Origin: Linyphia triangularis
Lineage: Eukaryota > Arthropoda > Arachnida > Araneae > Linyphiidae
Length of the DNA stretch: 64,000 nt
Direction of reading: 5' to 3'
NCBI GenBank assembly: GCA_963978545.1
Contig: OZ021732.1
Location: 48,494,059-48,558,058 of the forward strand
A program made the translations under genes and the position numbers. Each line of letters begins with the position of its first letter. The first letter of the stretch is position 1. Below, piece after piece: positions 35,050 to 45,508 of this stretch. The notes beneath the pieces are model-generated. The model had not been told where the DNA came from. It ran no database searches and was given only the letters and a program-made list of their open reading frames with translations.

Positions 35050-35123
35050 GGCACCGTGACTTAGTTGGTTAAAGCGCCTGTCTTGTAAACAGGAGATCAA
35101 GAGTTCGAATCTCGTCGGTGCTT
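35050..35123 (+). tRNA. tRNA-Thr-TGT: tRNA-Thr(TGT), multiple variants
   Basis: GTGACTTAG, AAGAG and GCTT set, as at 18161 and 31806. Confidence 0.62.
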
Positions 35124-35552
35124 GAATTTCGAAGGAAATTTTTTGATTATATTCTAAATCTATGTTAACAACCACAGCTCCCTATATTGGAAAATAAATA
35201 TTTCAAAGGAGTCGTGGCTTAGCTGGTTAAAGCGCCTGTCTCGTAAACAGGAGATCACCTGTTCGAATCTCGTCGGTGCCTGAATGTTGAAAGCAAAATT
35301 TTGCTGAAATTCTGAATGTATGCCTAAATAAATTTACTAAAATAAATCTCCTATTAACTCTACTTTTTAATTATACATACAGCTCCAATTGATTGGCAAC
35401 TAAAAGTCATCAACTCACCATGGCTTAGCCGGTTTTAGTGCCTGTCTAGTAAACAGGTGAGGACTATTTTGAATATCTTCGAATCTGATTGTAATTATTA
35501 TACTACTAATAAGAATAATAAGTATAATCGATTGGTAACGGGAAGTTCCCAT

Positions 35553-35626
35553 GGCGCCGTGGCTTAGTTGGTCAAAGCGCCTGTCTAGTAAACAGGAGAT
35601 CACGAGTTCGAATCTCGTCGGTGCCT
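35553..35626 (+). tRNA. tRNA-Thr-AGT: tRNA-Thr(AGT)
   Basis: Consensus body; T6 follows. Confidence 0.92.
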
Positions 35627-35899
35627 GAATGTCGAAGGAAATTTTTTGATTATATTCTGAAGGTACGTTAACAACCACCGCTTCAATTGCTTGGAACTTA
35701 AATGTGGCAAGGGAGCTGGTTAAAGCACTTGTCTAGTAAACAGGCGATCACGAGTTAGAATATCGTCGGTAAAAGAATGTCGAACAAGAATATTGGCTTA
35801 CATTTTAAATGTATTTCAAAATTGATGTAATTAATCTCTTTTGACCAATACGCTTTGAATTTTAATAAGTATACTCGATTGGTAGCGGAAAGTTAACAC

Positions 35900-35973
35900 G
35901 GAACCGTGGCTTAGTTGGTTAAAGCACCTGTCTTGTAAACAGGAGATCACGAGTCCGAATCTCGTCGGTGCCT
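35900..35973 (+). tRNA. tRNA-Thr-TGT: tRNA-Thr(TGT), acceptor and T-loop variant
   Basis: GGAACCG and TCCGAAT, as at 19011. Confidence 0.65.
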
Positions 35974-36402
35974 GAATTTCGAAGGAAATTTTTTGATTAT
36001 ATTCTAAATCTATGTTAACAACCACAGCTCCCTATATTGGAAAATAAATATTTCAAAGGAATCGTGGCTTAGCTGGTTAAAGCGCCTGTCTCGTAAACAG
36101 GAGATCACCTGTTCAAATATCGTCGGTGCCTGAATGTTGAAAGCAAAATTTTGATGAAATTCTGAATGTATGCCTAAATAAATTTACTAAAATAAATCTC
36201 CTCTTAACTCTACTTTTTAATTATACATACAGCTTCAATTGATTGGCAACTAAAAGTCATCAACTCAACATGGCTTAGCCGGTTTTAGTGCCTGTCTAGT
36301 AAACAGTTGAGGACTATTTTGAATATCTTCGAATCTGAATGTAATTATTATACTACTAATAAGAATAATAAGTATAATCGATTGGTAACGGGAAGTTCCC
36401 AT

Positions 36403-36476
36403 GGCGCCGTGGCTTAGTTGGTCAAAGCGCCTGTCTAGTAAACAGGAGATCACGAGTTCGAATCTCGTCGGTGCCT
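36403..36476 (+). tRNA. tRNA-Thr-AGT: tRNA-Thr(AGT)
   Basis: Consensus body; T7 follows; in a 693-bp unit. Confidence 0.92.
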
Positions 36477-36750
36477 GAATGTCGAAGGAAATTTTTTTAA
36501 TTATATTCTGAAGGTACGTTAACAACCACCGCTTCAATTGCTTGGAACTTAAATGTGTCAAGGGAGCTGGTTAAAGCACTTGTCTAGTAAACAGGCGATC
36601 ACGAGTTAGAATATCGTCGGTAAAAGAATGTCGAACGAGAATATTTGCTTACATTTTAAATGTATTTCAAAATTGATGTAATTAATCTCTTTTGACCAAT
36701 ATGCATTGAATTTTAATAAGTATACTCGATTGGTAGCGGAAAGTTAACAC

Positions 36751-36824
36751 GGCACCGTGGCTTAGTTGGTTAAAGCGCCTGTCTTGTAAACAGGAGATCA
36801 AGAGTTCGAATCTCGTCGGTGCCT
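36751..36824 (+). tRNA. tRNA-Thr-TGT: tRNA-Thr(TGT) fused to a CGT-type 3' flank
   Basis: Same 158-bp deletion as 19862 and 33507. Confidence 0.68.
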
Positions 36825-37095
36825 GAATGTTGAAAGCAAAATTTTGCTGAAATTCTGAATGTATGCCTAAATAAATTTACTAAAATAAATCTCCTATTAA
36901 CTCTACTTTTTAATTATACATACAGCTCCAATTGATTGGCAACTAAAAGTCATCAACTCACCATGGCTTAGCCGGTTTTAGTGCCTGTCTAGTAAACAGG
37001 TGAGGACTATTTTGAATATCTTCGAATCTGATTGTAATTATTATACTACTAATAAGAATAATAAGTATAATCGATTGGTAACGGGAAGTTCCCAT

Positions 37096-37169
37096 GGCGC
37101 CGTGGCTTAGTTGGTCAAAGCGCCTGTCTAGTAAACAGGAGATCACGAGTTCGAATCTCGTCGGTGCCT
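37096..37169 (+). tRNA. tRNA-Thr-AGT: tRNA-Thr(AGT)
   Basis: Consensus body; T7 follows. Confidence 0.92.
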
Positions 37170-37443
37170 GAATGTCGAAGGAAATTTTTTTAATTATATT
37201 CTGAAGGTACGTTAACAACCACCGCTTCAATTGCTTGGAACTTAAATGTGTCAAGGGAGCTGATTAAAGCACTTGTCTAGTAAACAGGCGATCACGAGTT
37301 AGAATATCGTCGGTAAAAGAATGTCGAACGAGAATATTTGCTTACATTTTAAATGTATTTCAAAATTGATGTAATTAATCTCTTTTGACCAATATGCATT
37401 GAATTTTAATAAGTATACTCGATTGGTAGCGGAAAGTTAACAC

Positions 37444-37517
37444 GGCACCGTGGCTTAGTTGGTTAAAGCGCCTGTCTTGTAAACAGGAGATCAAGAGTTC
37501 GAATCTCGTCGGTGCCT
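37444..37517 (+). tRNA. tRNA-Thr-TGT: tRNA-Thr(TGT), T-stem variant
   Basis: T stem AAGAG (one mismatch), G26; acceptor perfect. Confidence 0.75.
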
Positions 37518-37946
37518 GAATTTCGAAGGAAATTTTTTGATTATATTCTAAATCTATGTTAACAACCACAACTCCCTATATTGGAAAATAAATATTTCAA
37601 AGGTGTCTTGGCTTAGCTGGTTAAAGCGCCTGTCTCGTAAACAGGAGATCACCTGTTCATATCTCGTCGGTGCCTGAATATCGAAAGCAAAGTTTTGCTG
37701 AAATTCTGAATGTATGCCTAAATAAATTTACTAAAATAAATCTCCTCTTAACTCTACTTTTTAATTATACATACAGCTCCAATTGATTGGCAACTAAAAG
37801 TCATCAACTCACCATGGCTTAGCCGGTTTTAGTGCCTGTCTAGTAAACAGGTGAGGACTATTTTGAATATCTTCGAATCTGAATGTAATTATTATACTAC
37901 TAATAAGAATAATAAGTATAATCGATTGGTAACGGGAAGTTCCCAT

Positions 37947-38020
37947 GGCGCCGTGGCTTAGTTGGTCAAAGCGCCTGTCTAGTAAACAGGAGATCACGAG
38001 TTCGAATCTCGTCGGTGCCT
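37947..38020 (+). tRNA. tRNA-Thr-AGT: tRNA-Thr(AGT)
   Basis: Consensus body; T6 follows. Confidence 0.92.
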
Positions 38021-38293
38021 GAATGTCGAAGGAAATTTTTTGATTATATTCTGAAGGTACGTTAACAACCACCGCTTCAATTGCTTGGAACTTAAATGTG
38101 GCAAGGGAGCTGGTTAAAGCACTTGTCTAGTAAACAGGCGATCACGAGTTAGAATATCGTCGGTAAAAGAATGTCGAACAAGAATATTGGCTTACATTTT
38201 AAATGTATTTCAAAATTGATGTAATTAATCTCTTTTGACCAATACGCTTTGAATTTTAATAAGTATACTCGATTGGTAGCGGAAAGTTAACAT

Positions 38294-38367
38294 GGCACCG
38301 TGGCTTAGTTGGTTAAAGCACCTGTCTTGTAAACAGGAGATCACGAGTTCGAATCTCGTCGGTGCCT
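38294..38367 (+). tRNA. tRNA-Thr-TGT: tRNA-Thr(TGT)
   Basis: Consensus TGT body; the preceding base is T (CAT) rather than C. Confidence 0.92.
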
Positions 38368-38796
38368 GAATTTCGAAGGAAATTTTTTGATTATATTCTA
38401 AATCTATGTTAACAACCACAGCTCCCTATATTGGAAAATAAATATTTCAAAGGAGTCTTGGCTTAGCTGGTTAAAGCGCTTGTCTCGTAAACAGGAGATC
38501 ACATGTTCGAATCTCGTCGGTGCCTGAATGTTGAAAGCAAAATTTTGCTGAAATTCTGAATGTATGCCTAAATAAATTTATTAAAATAAATCTCCTCTTA
38601 ACTCTACTTTTTAATTATACATACAGCTTCAATTGATTGGCAACTAAAAGTCATCAACTCAACATGGCTTAGCCGGTTTTAGTGCCTGTCTAGTAAACAG
38701 TTGAGGACTATTTTGAATATCTTCGAATCTGAATGTAATTATTATACTACTAATAAGAATAATAAGTATAATCGATTGGTAACGGGAAGTTCCCAT

Positions 38797-38870
38797 GGCG
38801 CCGTGGCTTAGTTGGTCAAAGCGCCTGTCTAGTAAACAGGAGATCACGAGTTCGAATCTCGTCGGTGCCT
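38797..38870 (+). tRNA. tRNA-Thr-AGT: tRNA-Thr(AGT)
   Basis: Consensus body; T7 follows. Confidence 0.92.
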
Positions 38871-39144
38871 GAATGTCGAAGGAAATTTTTTTAATTATAT
38901 TCTGAAGGTACGTTAACAACCACCGCTTCAATTGCTTGGAACTTAAATGTGTCAAGGGAGCTGGTTAAAGCACTTGTCTAGTAAACAGGCGATCACGAGT
39001 TAGAATATCGTCGGTAAAAGAATGTCGAACGAGAATATTTGCTTACATTTTAAATGTATTTCAAAATTGATGTAATTAATCTCTTTTGACCAATATGCAT
39101 TGAATTTTAATAAGTATACTCGATTGGTAGCGGAAAGTTACCAC

Positions 39145-39218
39145 GGCAAGGTGGCTTAGTTGGTTAAAGCGCCTGTCTTGTAAACAGGAGATCAAGAGTT
39201 CGAATCTCGTCGGTGCCT
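39145..39218 (+). pseudogene. tRNA-Thr(TGT), acceptor damaged
   Basis: GGCAAGG acceptor loses pairs 5 and 6, and T stem AAGAG has one mismatch. Confidence 0.7.
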
Positions 39219-39647
39219 GAATTTCGAAGGAAATTTTTTGATTATATTCTAAATCTATGTTAACAACCACAACTCCCTATATTGGAAAATAAATATTTCA
39301 AAGGTGTCTTGGCTTAGCTGGTTAAAGCGCCTGTCTCGTAAACAGGAGATCACCTGTTCAAATCTCGTCGGTGCCTGAATATCGAAAGCAAAATTTTGCT
39401 GAAATTCTGAATGTATGCCTAAATAAATTTACTAAAATAAATCTCCTCTTAACTCTACTTTTTAATTATACATACAGCTCCAATTGATTGGCAACTAAAA
39501 GTCATCAACTCACCATGGCTTAGCCGGTTTTAGTGCCTGTCTAGTAAACAGGTGAGGACTATTTTGAATATCTTCGAATCTGAATGTAATTATTATACTA
39601 CTAATAAGAATAATAAGTATAATCGATTGGTAACGGGAAGTTCCCAT

Positions 39648-39721
39648 GGCGCCGTGGCTTAGTTGGTCAAAGCGCCTGTCTAGTAAACAGGAGATCACGA
39701 GTTCGAATCTCGTCGGTGCCT
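39648..39721 (+). tRNA. tRNA-Thr-AGT: tRNA-Thr(AGT)
   Basis: Consensus body; T6 follows. Confidence 0.92.
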
Positions 39722-39994
39722 GAATGTCGAAGGAAATTTTTTGATTATATTCTGAAGGTACGTTAACAACCACCGCTTCAATTGCTTGGAACTTAAATGT
39801 GGCAAGGGAGCTGGTTAAAGCACTTGTCTAGTAAACAGGCGATCACGAGTTAGAATATCGTCGGTAAAAGAATGTCGAACAAGAATATTGGCTTACATTT
39901 TAAATGTATTTCAAAATTGATGTAATTAATCTCTTTTGACCAATACGCTTTGAATTTTAATAAGTATACTCGATTGGTAGCGGAAAGTTAACAC

Positions 39995-40068
39995 GGCACC
40001 GTGGCTTAGTTGGTTAAAGCAGCTGTCTGGTAAACAGGAGATCACGAGTTCGAATCTCGTCGGTGCCT
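39995..40068 (+). tRNA. Thr-type tRNA with anticodon GGT
   Basis: Loop CTGGTAA gives GGT, a fourth Thr anticodon that animals normally do not use. The outer anticodon-stem pair is lost (GCTGT with ACAGG). Other arms are consensus. It has an AGT-type 3' flank and starts a 347-bp extra piece. Confidence 0.58.
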
Positions 40069-40341
40069 GAATTTCGAAGGAAATTTTTTGATTATATTCT
40101 GAAGGTACGTTAACAACCACCGCTTCAATTGCTTGGAATTTAAATGTGTCAAGGGAGCTGGTTAAAGCACTTGTCTAGTAAACAGGCGATTACGAGTTAG
40201 AATATCGTCGGTAAAAGAATGTCGAACAAGAATATTTGCTTACATTTTAAATGAATTTCAAAATTGATGTAATTTATCTCTTTTGACCAATATGCATTGA
40301 ATTTTAATAAGTATACTCGATTGGTAGCGGAAAGTTCCCAC

Positions 40342-40415
40342 GGCACCGTGGCTAAGTTGGTTAAAGCACCTGTCTTGTAAACAGGAGATTACGAGTTCGA
40401 ATCTCGTCGATGCCT
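40342..40415 (+). tRNA. tRNA-Thr-TGT: tRNA-Thr(TGT), weakened
   Basis: GGCTAAG D-arm change, and 3' end CGATGCCT breaks acceptor pair 5. Confidence 0.6.
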
Positions 40416-40844
40416 GAATTTCGAAGGAAATTTTTTGATTATATTCTAAATCTATGTTAACAACCACAGCTCCCTATATTGGAAAATAAATATTTCAAAG
40501 GAGTCGTGGCTTAGCTGGTTAAAGCGCCTGTCTCGTAAACAGGAGATCACCTGTTCAAATCTCGTCGGTGCCTGAATGTTGAAAGCAAAATTTTGCTGAA
40601 ATTCTGAATGTATACCTAAATAAATTTACTAAAATAAATCTCCTCTTAACTCTACTTTTTAATTATACATACATCTCCAATTGATTGGCAACTAAAAGTC
40701 ATCAACTCACCATGGCTTAGCCGGTTTTAGTGCCTGTATAGTAAACAGGTGAGGACTATTTTGAATATCTTCGAATCTGAATGTAATTATTATACTACTA
40801 ATAAGAATAATAAGTATAATCGATTGGTAACGGGAAGTTCCCAT

Positions 40845-40918
40845 GGCGCCGTGGCTTAGTTGGTCAAAGCGCCTGTCTAGTAAACAGGAGATCACGAGTT
40901 CGAATCTCGTCGGTGCCT
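40845..40918 (+). tRNA. tRNA-Thr-AGT: tRNA-Thr(AGT)
   Basis: Consensus body; T6 follows. Confidence 0.92.
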
Positions 40919-41191
40919 GAATGTCGAAGGAAATTTTTTGATTATATTCTGAAGGTACGTTAACAACCACAGCTTCAATTGCTTGGAACTTAAATGTGGC
41001 AAGGGAGCTGGTTAAAGCACTTGTCTAGTAAACAGGCGATCACGAGTTAGAATATCGTCGGTAAAAGAATGTCGAACAAGAATATTTGCTTACATTTTAA
41101 ATGTATTTCAAAATTGATGTAATTTATATCTTTTGACCAATATGCATTGAATTTTAATAAGTATACTCGATTGGTAGCGGAAAGTTCCCAC

Positions 41192-41265
41192 GGTACCGTG
41201 GCTTAGTTGGTTAAAGCACCTGTCTTGTAAACAGGAGATCACGAGTTCGAATCTCGTCGGTGCCT
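41192..41265 (+). tRNA. tRNA-Thr-TGT: tRNA-Thr(TGT), acceptor wobble
   Basis: GGTACCG acceptor: pair 3 becomes T-G, still paired. Other arms consensus. Confidence 0.85.
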
Positions 41266-41694
41266 GAATTTCGAAGGAAATTTTTTGATTATATTCTAAA
41301 TCTATGTTAACAACCACAGCTCCCTATATTGGAAAATAAATATTTCAAAGGAGTCGTGGCTTAGCTGGTTAAAGCGCCTGTCTCGTAAACAGGAGATCAC
41401 CTGTTCAAATCTCGTCGGTGCCTGAATGTTGAAAGCAAAATTTTGCTGAAATTCTGAATGTATACCTAAATAAATTTACTAAAATAAATCTCCTCTTAAC
41501 TCTACTTTTTAATTATACATACAGCTTCAATTGATTGGCAACTAAAAGTCATCAACTCACCATGGCTTAGCCTGTTTTAGTGCCTGTCTAGTAAACAGGC
41601 GAGGACTATTTTGAATATCTTCGAATCTGAATGTAATTATTATACTACTAATAAGAATAATAAGTATAATCGATTGGTAACGGGAAGTTCCCAT

Positions 41695-41768
41695 GGCGCC
41701 GTGGCTTAGTTGGTTAAAGCGCCTGTCTAGTAAACAGGAGATCACGAGTTCGAATCTCGTCGGTGCCT
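41695..41768 (+). tRNA. tRNA-Thr-AGT: tRNA-Thr(AGT), TGT-type D loop
   Basis: The D loop is GGTTAA, as in TGT genes, suggesting conversion between modules. T7 follows. Confidence 0.9.
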
Positions 41769-42042
41769 GAATGTCGAAGGAAATTTTTTTAATTATATTC
41801 TGAAGGTACGTTAACAACCACCGCTTCAATTGCTTGGAACTTAAATGTGGCAAGGGAGCTGGTTAAAGCACTTGTCTAGTAAACAGGCGATCACGAGTTA
41901 GAATATCGTCGGTAAAAGAATGTCGAACAAGAATATTGGCTTACATTTTAAATGTATTTCAAAATTGATGTAATTAATCTCTTTTGACCAATACGCTTTG
42001 AATTTTAATAAGTATACTCGATTGGTAGCGGAAAGTTAACAC

Positions 42043-42116
42043 GGCACCGTGGCTTAGTTGGTTAAAGCACCTGTCGTGTAAACAGGAGATCACGAGTTCA
42101 AATCTCGTCTTTGCCT
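42043..42116 (+). pseudogene. tRNA-Thr(TGT), damaged
   Basis: Loop CGTGTAA replaces the universal T33, the 3' end is CTTTGCCT (two acceptor pairs lost), and the T-run downstream is shortened to TTT. Confidence 0.75.
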
Positions 42117-42543
42117 GAATTTCGAAGGAAATTTAAATTATATTCTAAATCTATGTTAACAACCACAGCTCCCTATATTGGAAAATAAATATTTCAAAGG
42201 AATCGTGGCTTAGCTGGTTAAAGCGCCTGTCTCGTAAACAGGAGATCACCTGTTCAAATATCGTCGGTGCCTGAATGTTGAAAGCAAAATTTTGCTGAAA
42301 TTCTGAATGTATGCCTAAATAAATTTACTAAAATAAATCTCCTCTTAACTCTACTTTTTAATTATACATACAGCTTCAATTGATTGGCAACTAAAAGTCA
42401 TCAACTCACCATGGCTTAGCCGGTTTTAGTGCCTGTCTAGTAAACAGTTGAGGACTATTTTGAATATCTTCGAATCTGAATGTAATTATTATACTACTAA
42501 TAAGAATAATAAGTATAATCGATTGGTAACGGGAAGTTCCCAT

Positions 42544-42617
42544 GGCGCCGTGGCTTAGTTGGTCAAAGCGCCTGTCTAGTAAACAGGAGATCACGAGTTC
42601 GAATCTCGTCGGTGCCT
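42544..42617 (+). tRNA. tRNA-Thr-AGT: tRNA-Thr(AGT)
   Basis: Consensus body; T7 follows. Confidence 0.92.
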
Positions 42618-42891
42618 GAATGTCGAAGGAAATTTTTTTAATTATATTCTGAAGGTACGTTAACAACCACCGCTTCAATTGCTTGGAACTTAAATGTGTC
42701 AAGGGAGCTGGTTAAAGCACTTGTCTAGTAAACAGGCGATCACGAGTTAGAATATCGTCGGTAAAAGAATGTCGAACAAGAATATTTGCTTACATTTTAA
42801 ATGTATTTCAAAATTGATGTAATTAATCTCTTTTGACCAATATGCATTGAATTTTAATAAGTATACTCGATTGGTAGCGGAAAGTTAACAC

Positions 42892-42965
42892 GGCACCGTG
42901 GCTTAGTTGGTTAAAGCGCCTGTCTTGTAAACAGGAGATCAAGAGTTCGTATCTCGTCGGTGCCT
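42892..42965 (+). tRNA. tRNA-Thr-TGT: tRNA-Thr(TGT), T-arm variant
   Basis: T stem AAGAG and T loop TTCGTAT, which changes the B box. Confidence 0.62.
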
Positions 42966-43394
42966 GAATTTCGAAGGAAATTTTTTGATTATATTCTAAA
43001 TCTATGTTAACAACCACAGCTCCCTATATTGGAAAATAAATATTTCAAAGGAGTCGTGGCTTAGCTGGTTAAAGCGCCTGTCTCGTAAACAGGAGATCAC
43101 CTGTTCAAATCTCGTCGGTGCCTGAATGTTGAAAGCAAAATTTTACTGAAATTCTGAATGTATGCCTAAATAAATTTACTAAAATAAATCTCCTATTAAC
43201 TCTACTTTTTAATTATACATACAGCTCCAATTGATTGGCAACTAAAAGTCATCAACTCACCATGGCTTAGCCGGTTTTAGTGCCTGTCTAGTAAACAGGT
43301 GAGAACTATTTTGAATATCTTCGAATCTGAATGTAATTATTATACTACTAATAAGAATAATAAGTATAATCGATTGGTAACGGGAAGTTCCCAT

Positions 43395-43468
43395 GGCGCC
43401 GTGGCTTAGTTTGTCAAAGCGCCTGTCTAGTAAACAGGAGATCACGAGTTCGAATCTCGTCGGTGCCT
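43395..43468 (+). tRNA. tRNA-Thr-AGT: tRNA-Thr(AGT), D-loop variant
   Basis: AGTTTGTC replaces AGTTGGTC, losing one base of the conserved GG pair that contacts the T loop. Confidence 0.7.
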
Positions 43469-43740
43469 GAATGTCGAAGGAAATTTTTTGATTATATTCT
43501 GAAGGTACGTTAACAACCACCGCTTCAATTACTTGGAACTTAAATGTGTCAAGGGAGCTGGTTAAAGCACTTGTCTAGTAAAGAGGCGATCACGAGTTAG
43601 AATATCGTCGGTAAAAGAATGTCGAACAAGAATATTTGCTTACATTTTAAATGTATTTCAAAATTGATGTAATTAATCTCTTTTGACCAATATGCATTGA
43701 ATTTAATAAGTATACTCGATTGGTAGCGGAAAGTTAACAC

Positions 43741-43814
43741 GGCACCGTGGCTTAGTTGGTTAAAGCACCTGTCTTGTGAACAGGAGATCACGAGTTCGAA
43801 TCTCGTCGGTGCCT
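43741..43814 (+). tRNA. tRNA-Thr-TGT: tRNA-Thr(TGT), G37 variant
   Basis: Loop CTTGTGA as at 3016. This is the last TGT gene of the homogeneous core. Confidence 0.78.
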
Positions 43815-44265
43815 GAATTTCGAAGGAAATTTTTTGATTATATTCTAAATCTATGTTAACAACCACAGCTCCCTATATTGGAAAATAAATATTTCAAAGG
43901 AGTCGTGGCTTAGCTGGTTAAAGCGCCTGTCTCGTAAACAGGAGATCACCTGTTCGAATCTCGTCGGTGCCTGAATGTTGAAAGCAAAATTTTGCTGAAA
44001 TTCTGAATGTATGCCTAAATAAATTTACTAAAATAAATCTCCTATTAACTCTACTTTTTAATTATACATACAGCTCCAATTGATTGGCAACTAAAAGTCA
44101 TCAACTCACCATGGCTTAGCCGGTTTTAGTTCCTGTCTAGTAAACAGGTGAGGACTATTTTGAATATCTTCGAATCTGAATGTAATTATTATACTACTAA
44201 TAAGAATAATAAGTATAATCGATTGGTAAATGCTCCACGCTGGTCCATAACTTCTTCAGGCAGCA

Positions 44266-45318
44266 ATGAGAGAAAAATTTTGGGTTCTTTCCTCCAGAGA
44301 TGCTGTCAGAAGAGTTGTAAGAAGATGCGTTCCGTGTTTCAGGAATCGGCCAAGGCTTGCTGAGCAAATCATGGGAAATCTTCCAGAGTCCAGAGTTAGT
44401 CCTTCAACAGTTTTTCAAAGAACTGGTCTTGACTTCGCTGGACCGTTTCTCATCCGAAGTTCCAAGAGAAGAGTAAGTCGGACCACAAAGTGCTACATCT
44501 GTGTCTTCGTGTGCCTCGCAACTAAGGCAGTTCATCTCGAAGTTGTGAGTGATTTAACAACCACTGCTTTCATCGCTTGTTTGAAGAGATTTGTAGCAAG
44601 CAGGGGTAAGCCTTCTGAGATCTTTTACGATTGTGGAACGAACTTCTGTGGAGCAAGCCGAGCCCTAACCAAGGAATTTCGACAGGTGATGAGGGATGAC
44701 ACTATCCATCAGTTCCTTGCTACAGACAACATCACTTGGCACTTAAATCCACCATCGGCTCCTCACTTCGGAGGCATTTGGGAGGCCGTTGTGATATCCT
44801 TCAAATTCCATTCGAGACGAGTCATCGGCAACACTAGTGTCACATTTGAAGAACTTTCTACCATCACTTCTCAGATTGAAGCGTGTCTTAACTCAAGACC
44901 GCTTTGTGGTCTTTCTACTAGTCCAGACGATTTCAGTGTGCTAACACCAGGTCACTTTCTGATAGGGAAACCGTTAACAGCCATTCCACAACTACCAATT
45001 CTGGATGACATCAGTCACTGTGACCGATGGCGAATGATGCAACACATGATTCAGCACTTTTGGAATCGGTGGTCGTCTGAATATTTGACAAAGCTACAAT
45101 CAAGGTCCAAATGGCGTGTGTCCCAAAAGAATCTGGATGTTGGAGATCTGGTTTTGATAAGAAACGAGAACCTCCCTCCACTTCAATGGAAGTTGGGTAA
45201 AATTTCCAAAACATTCCCTGGAAAGGACAACAAGGTTCGTGTCGTTAGGGTAAAAACTCAAAATGGCGAACTTATCAGACCAATTGTGAAACTTTGCATT
45301 TTACCTATTCAAGATTGA
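44266..45318 (+). pseudogene. BEL/Pao integrase plus DUF5641, partial
   Basis: The open frame gives 350 residues. The rve-type integrase core keeps D56 (LDFAGPF), D122 (YDCGTNF) and E173 (GGIWEAV), with the two zinc-finger cysteines at 21 and 24. From about residue 235 it continues into DUF5641 (RWSSEYLTKLQ, GDLVLIRNENLPPLQWKLGKI), the usual C-terminal domain of Pao polyproteins. Just upstream, codon 44,248-44,250 is TAA in the HAGP-x-LLQ motif, where relatives have Gln; this stop plus the missing 5' part make it non-functional. The methionine is internal, not a native start. Confidence 0.88.
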
Positions 45319-45508
45319 ACATTCTTATTTTCTATGTATAATTCTCATTATAATTATTATAATTTTTTCTTTTAGCAATGTAAAGAGTCATCTTTCCATC
45401 TGTGTATCTTTTCCACATACTTGCATATTGTTATCTTTAGTAGTTTTAGTTATAATATTTTTTCTTGCATTGTTGAAACCCAACTCCGAGGTTTCAAGGG
45501 GGGCGGTA

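Larger units (their letters stand above)
1..44229 (+). repeat. tRNA-Thr higher-order tandem array, homogeneous core
   Basis: About 50 head-to-tail copies of a pentameric unit, usually 850-851 bp long, run without interruption from the window edge. Each unit holds five tRNA-Thr-like modules spaced 139, 154, 194, 158 and 206 bp apart: psiA, AGT, psiB, TGT and CGT. The modules share tRNA bodies and also upstream sequence (ATTGATTGG-like blocks) and downstream sequence (GATTATATTCT-like blocks), so all five probably descend from one monomer of tRNA plus flanks. Units differ from each other by few substitutions, which implies homogenisation by unequal exchange or gene conversion. Departures are 693-bp units at 19,375, 33,020 and 36,264, six extra 347-bp pieces, and a 13-bp duplication near 24,280. 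The left end is outside the window. Confidence 0.95.

Noticed and set aside
395..43866. Dozens of - strand open frames of 64-98 residues with conserved sequence
   Set aside because: They are antisense to tRNA bodies and spacer. Conservation follows the repeat, not codon structure.
1..44229. CRISPR-like regular repeats
   Set aside because: The repeats are ~850 bp, contain tRNA genes and have no short direct-repeat/unique-spacer pattern. The DNA is eukaryotic.
44148..44363. 71-residue + strand frame across the BEL junction
   Set aside because: It joins psiA spacer to out-of-frame retroelement sequence and matches no domain.
45011..45214. - strand frame inside the BEL integrase fragment
   Set aside because: It is an antisense shadow of the DUF5641 region.
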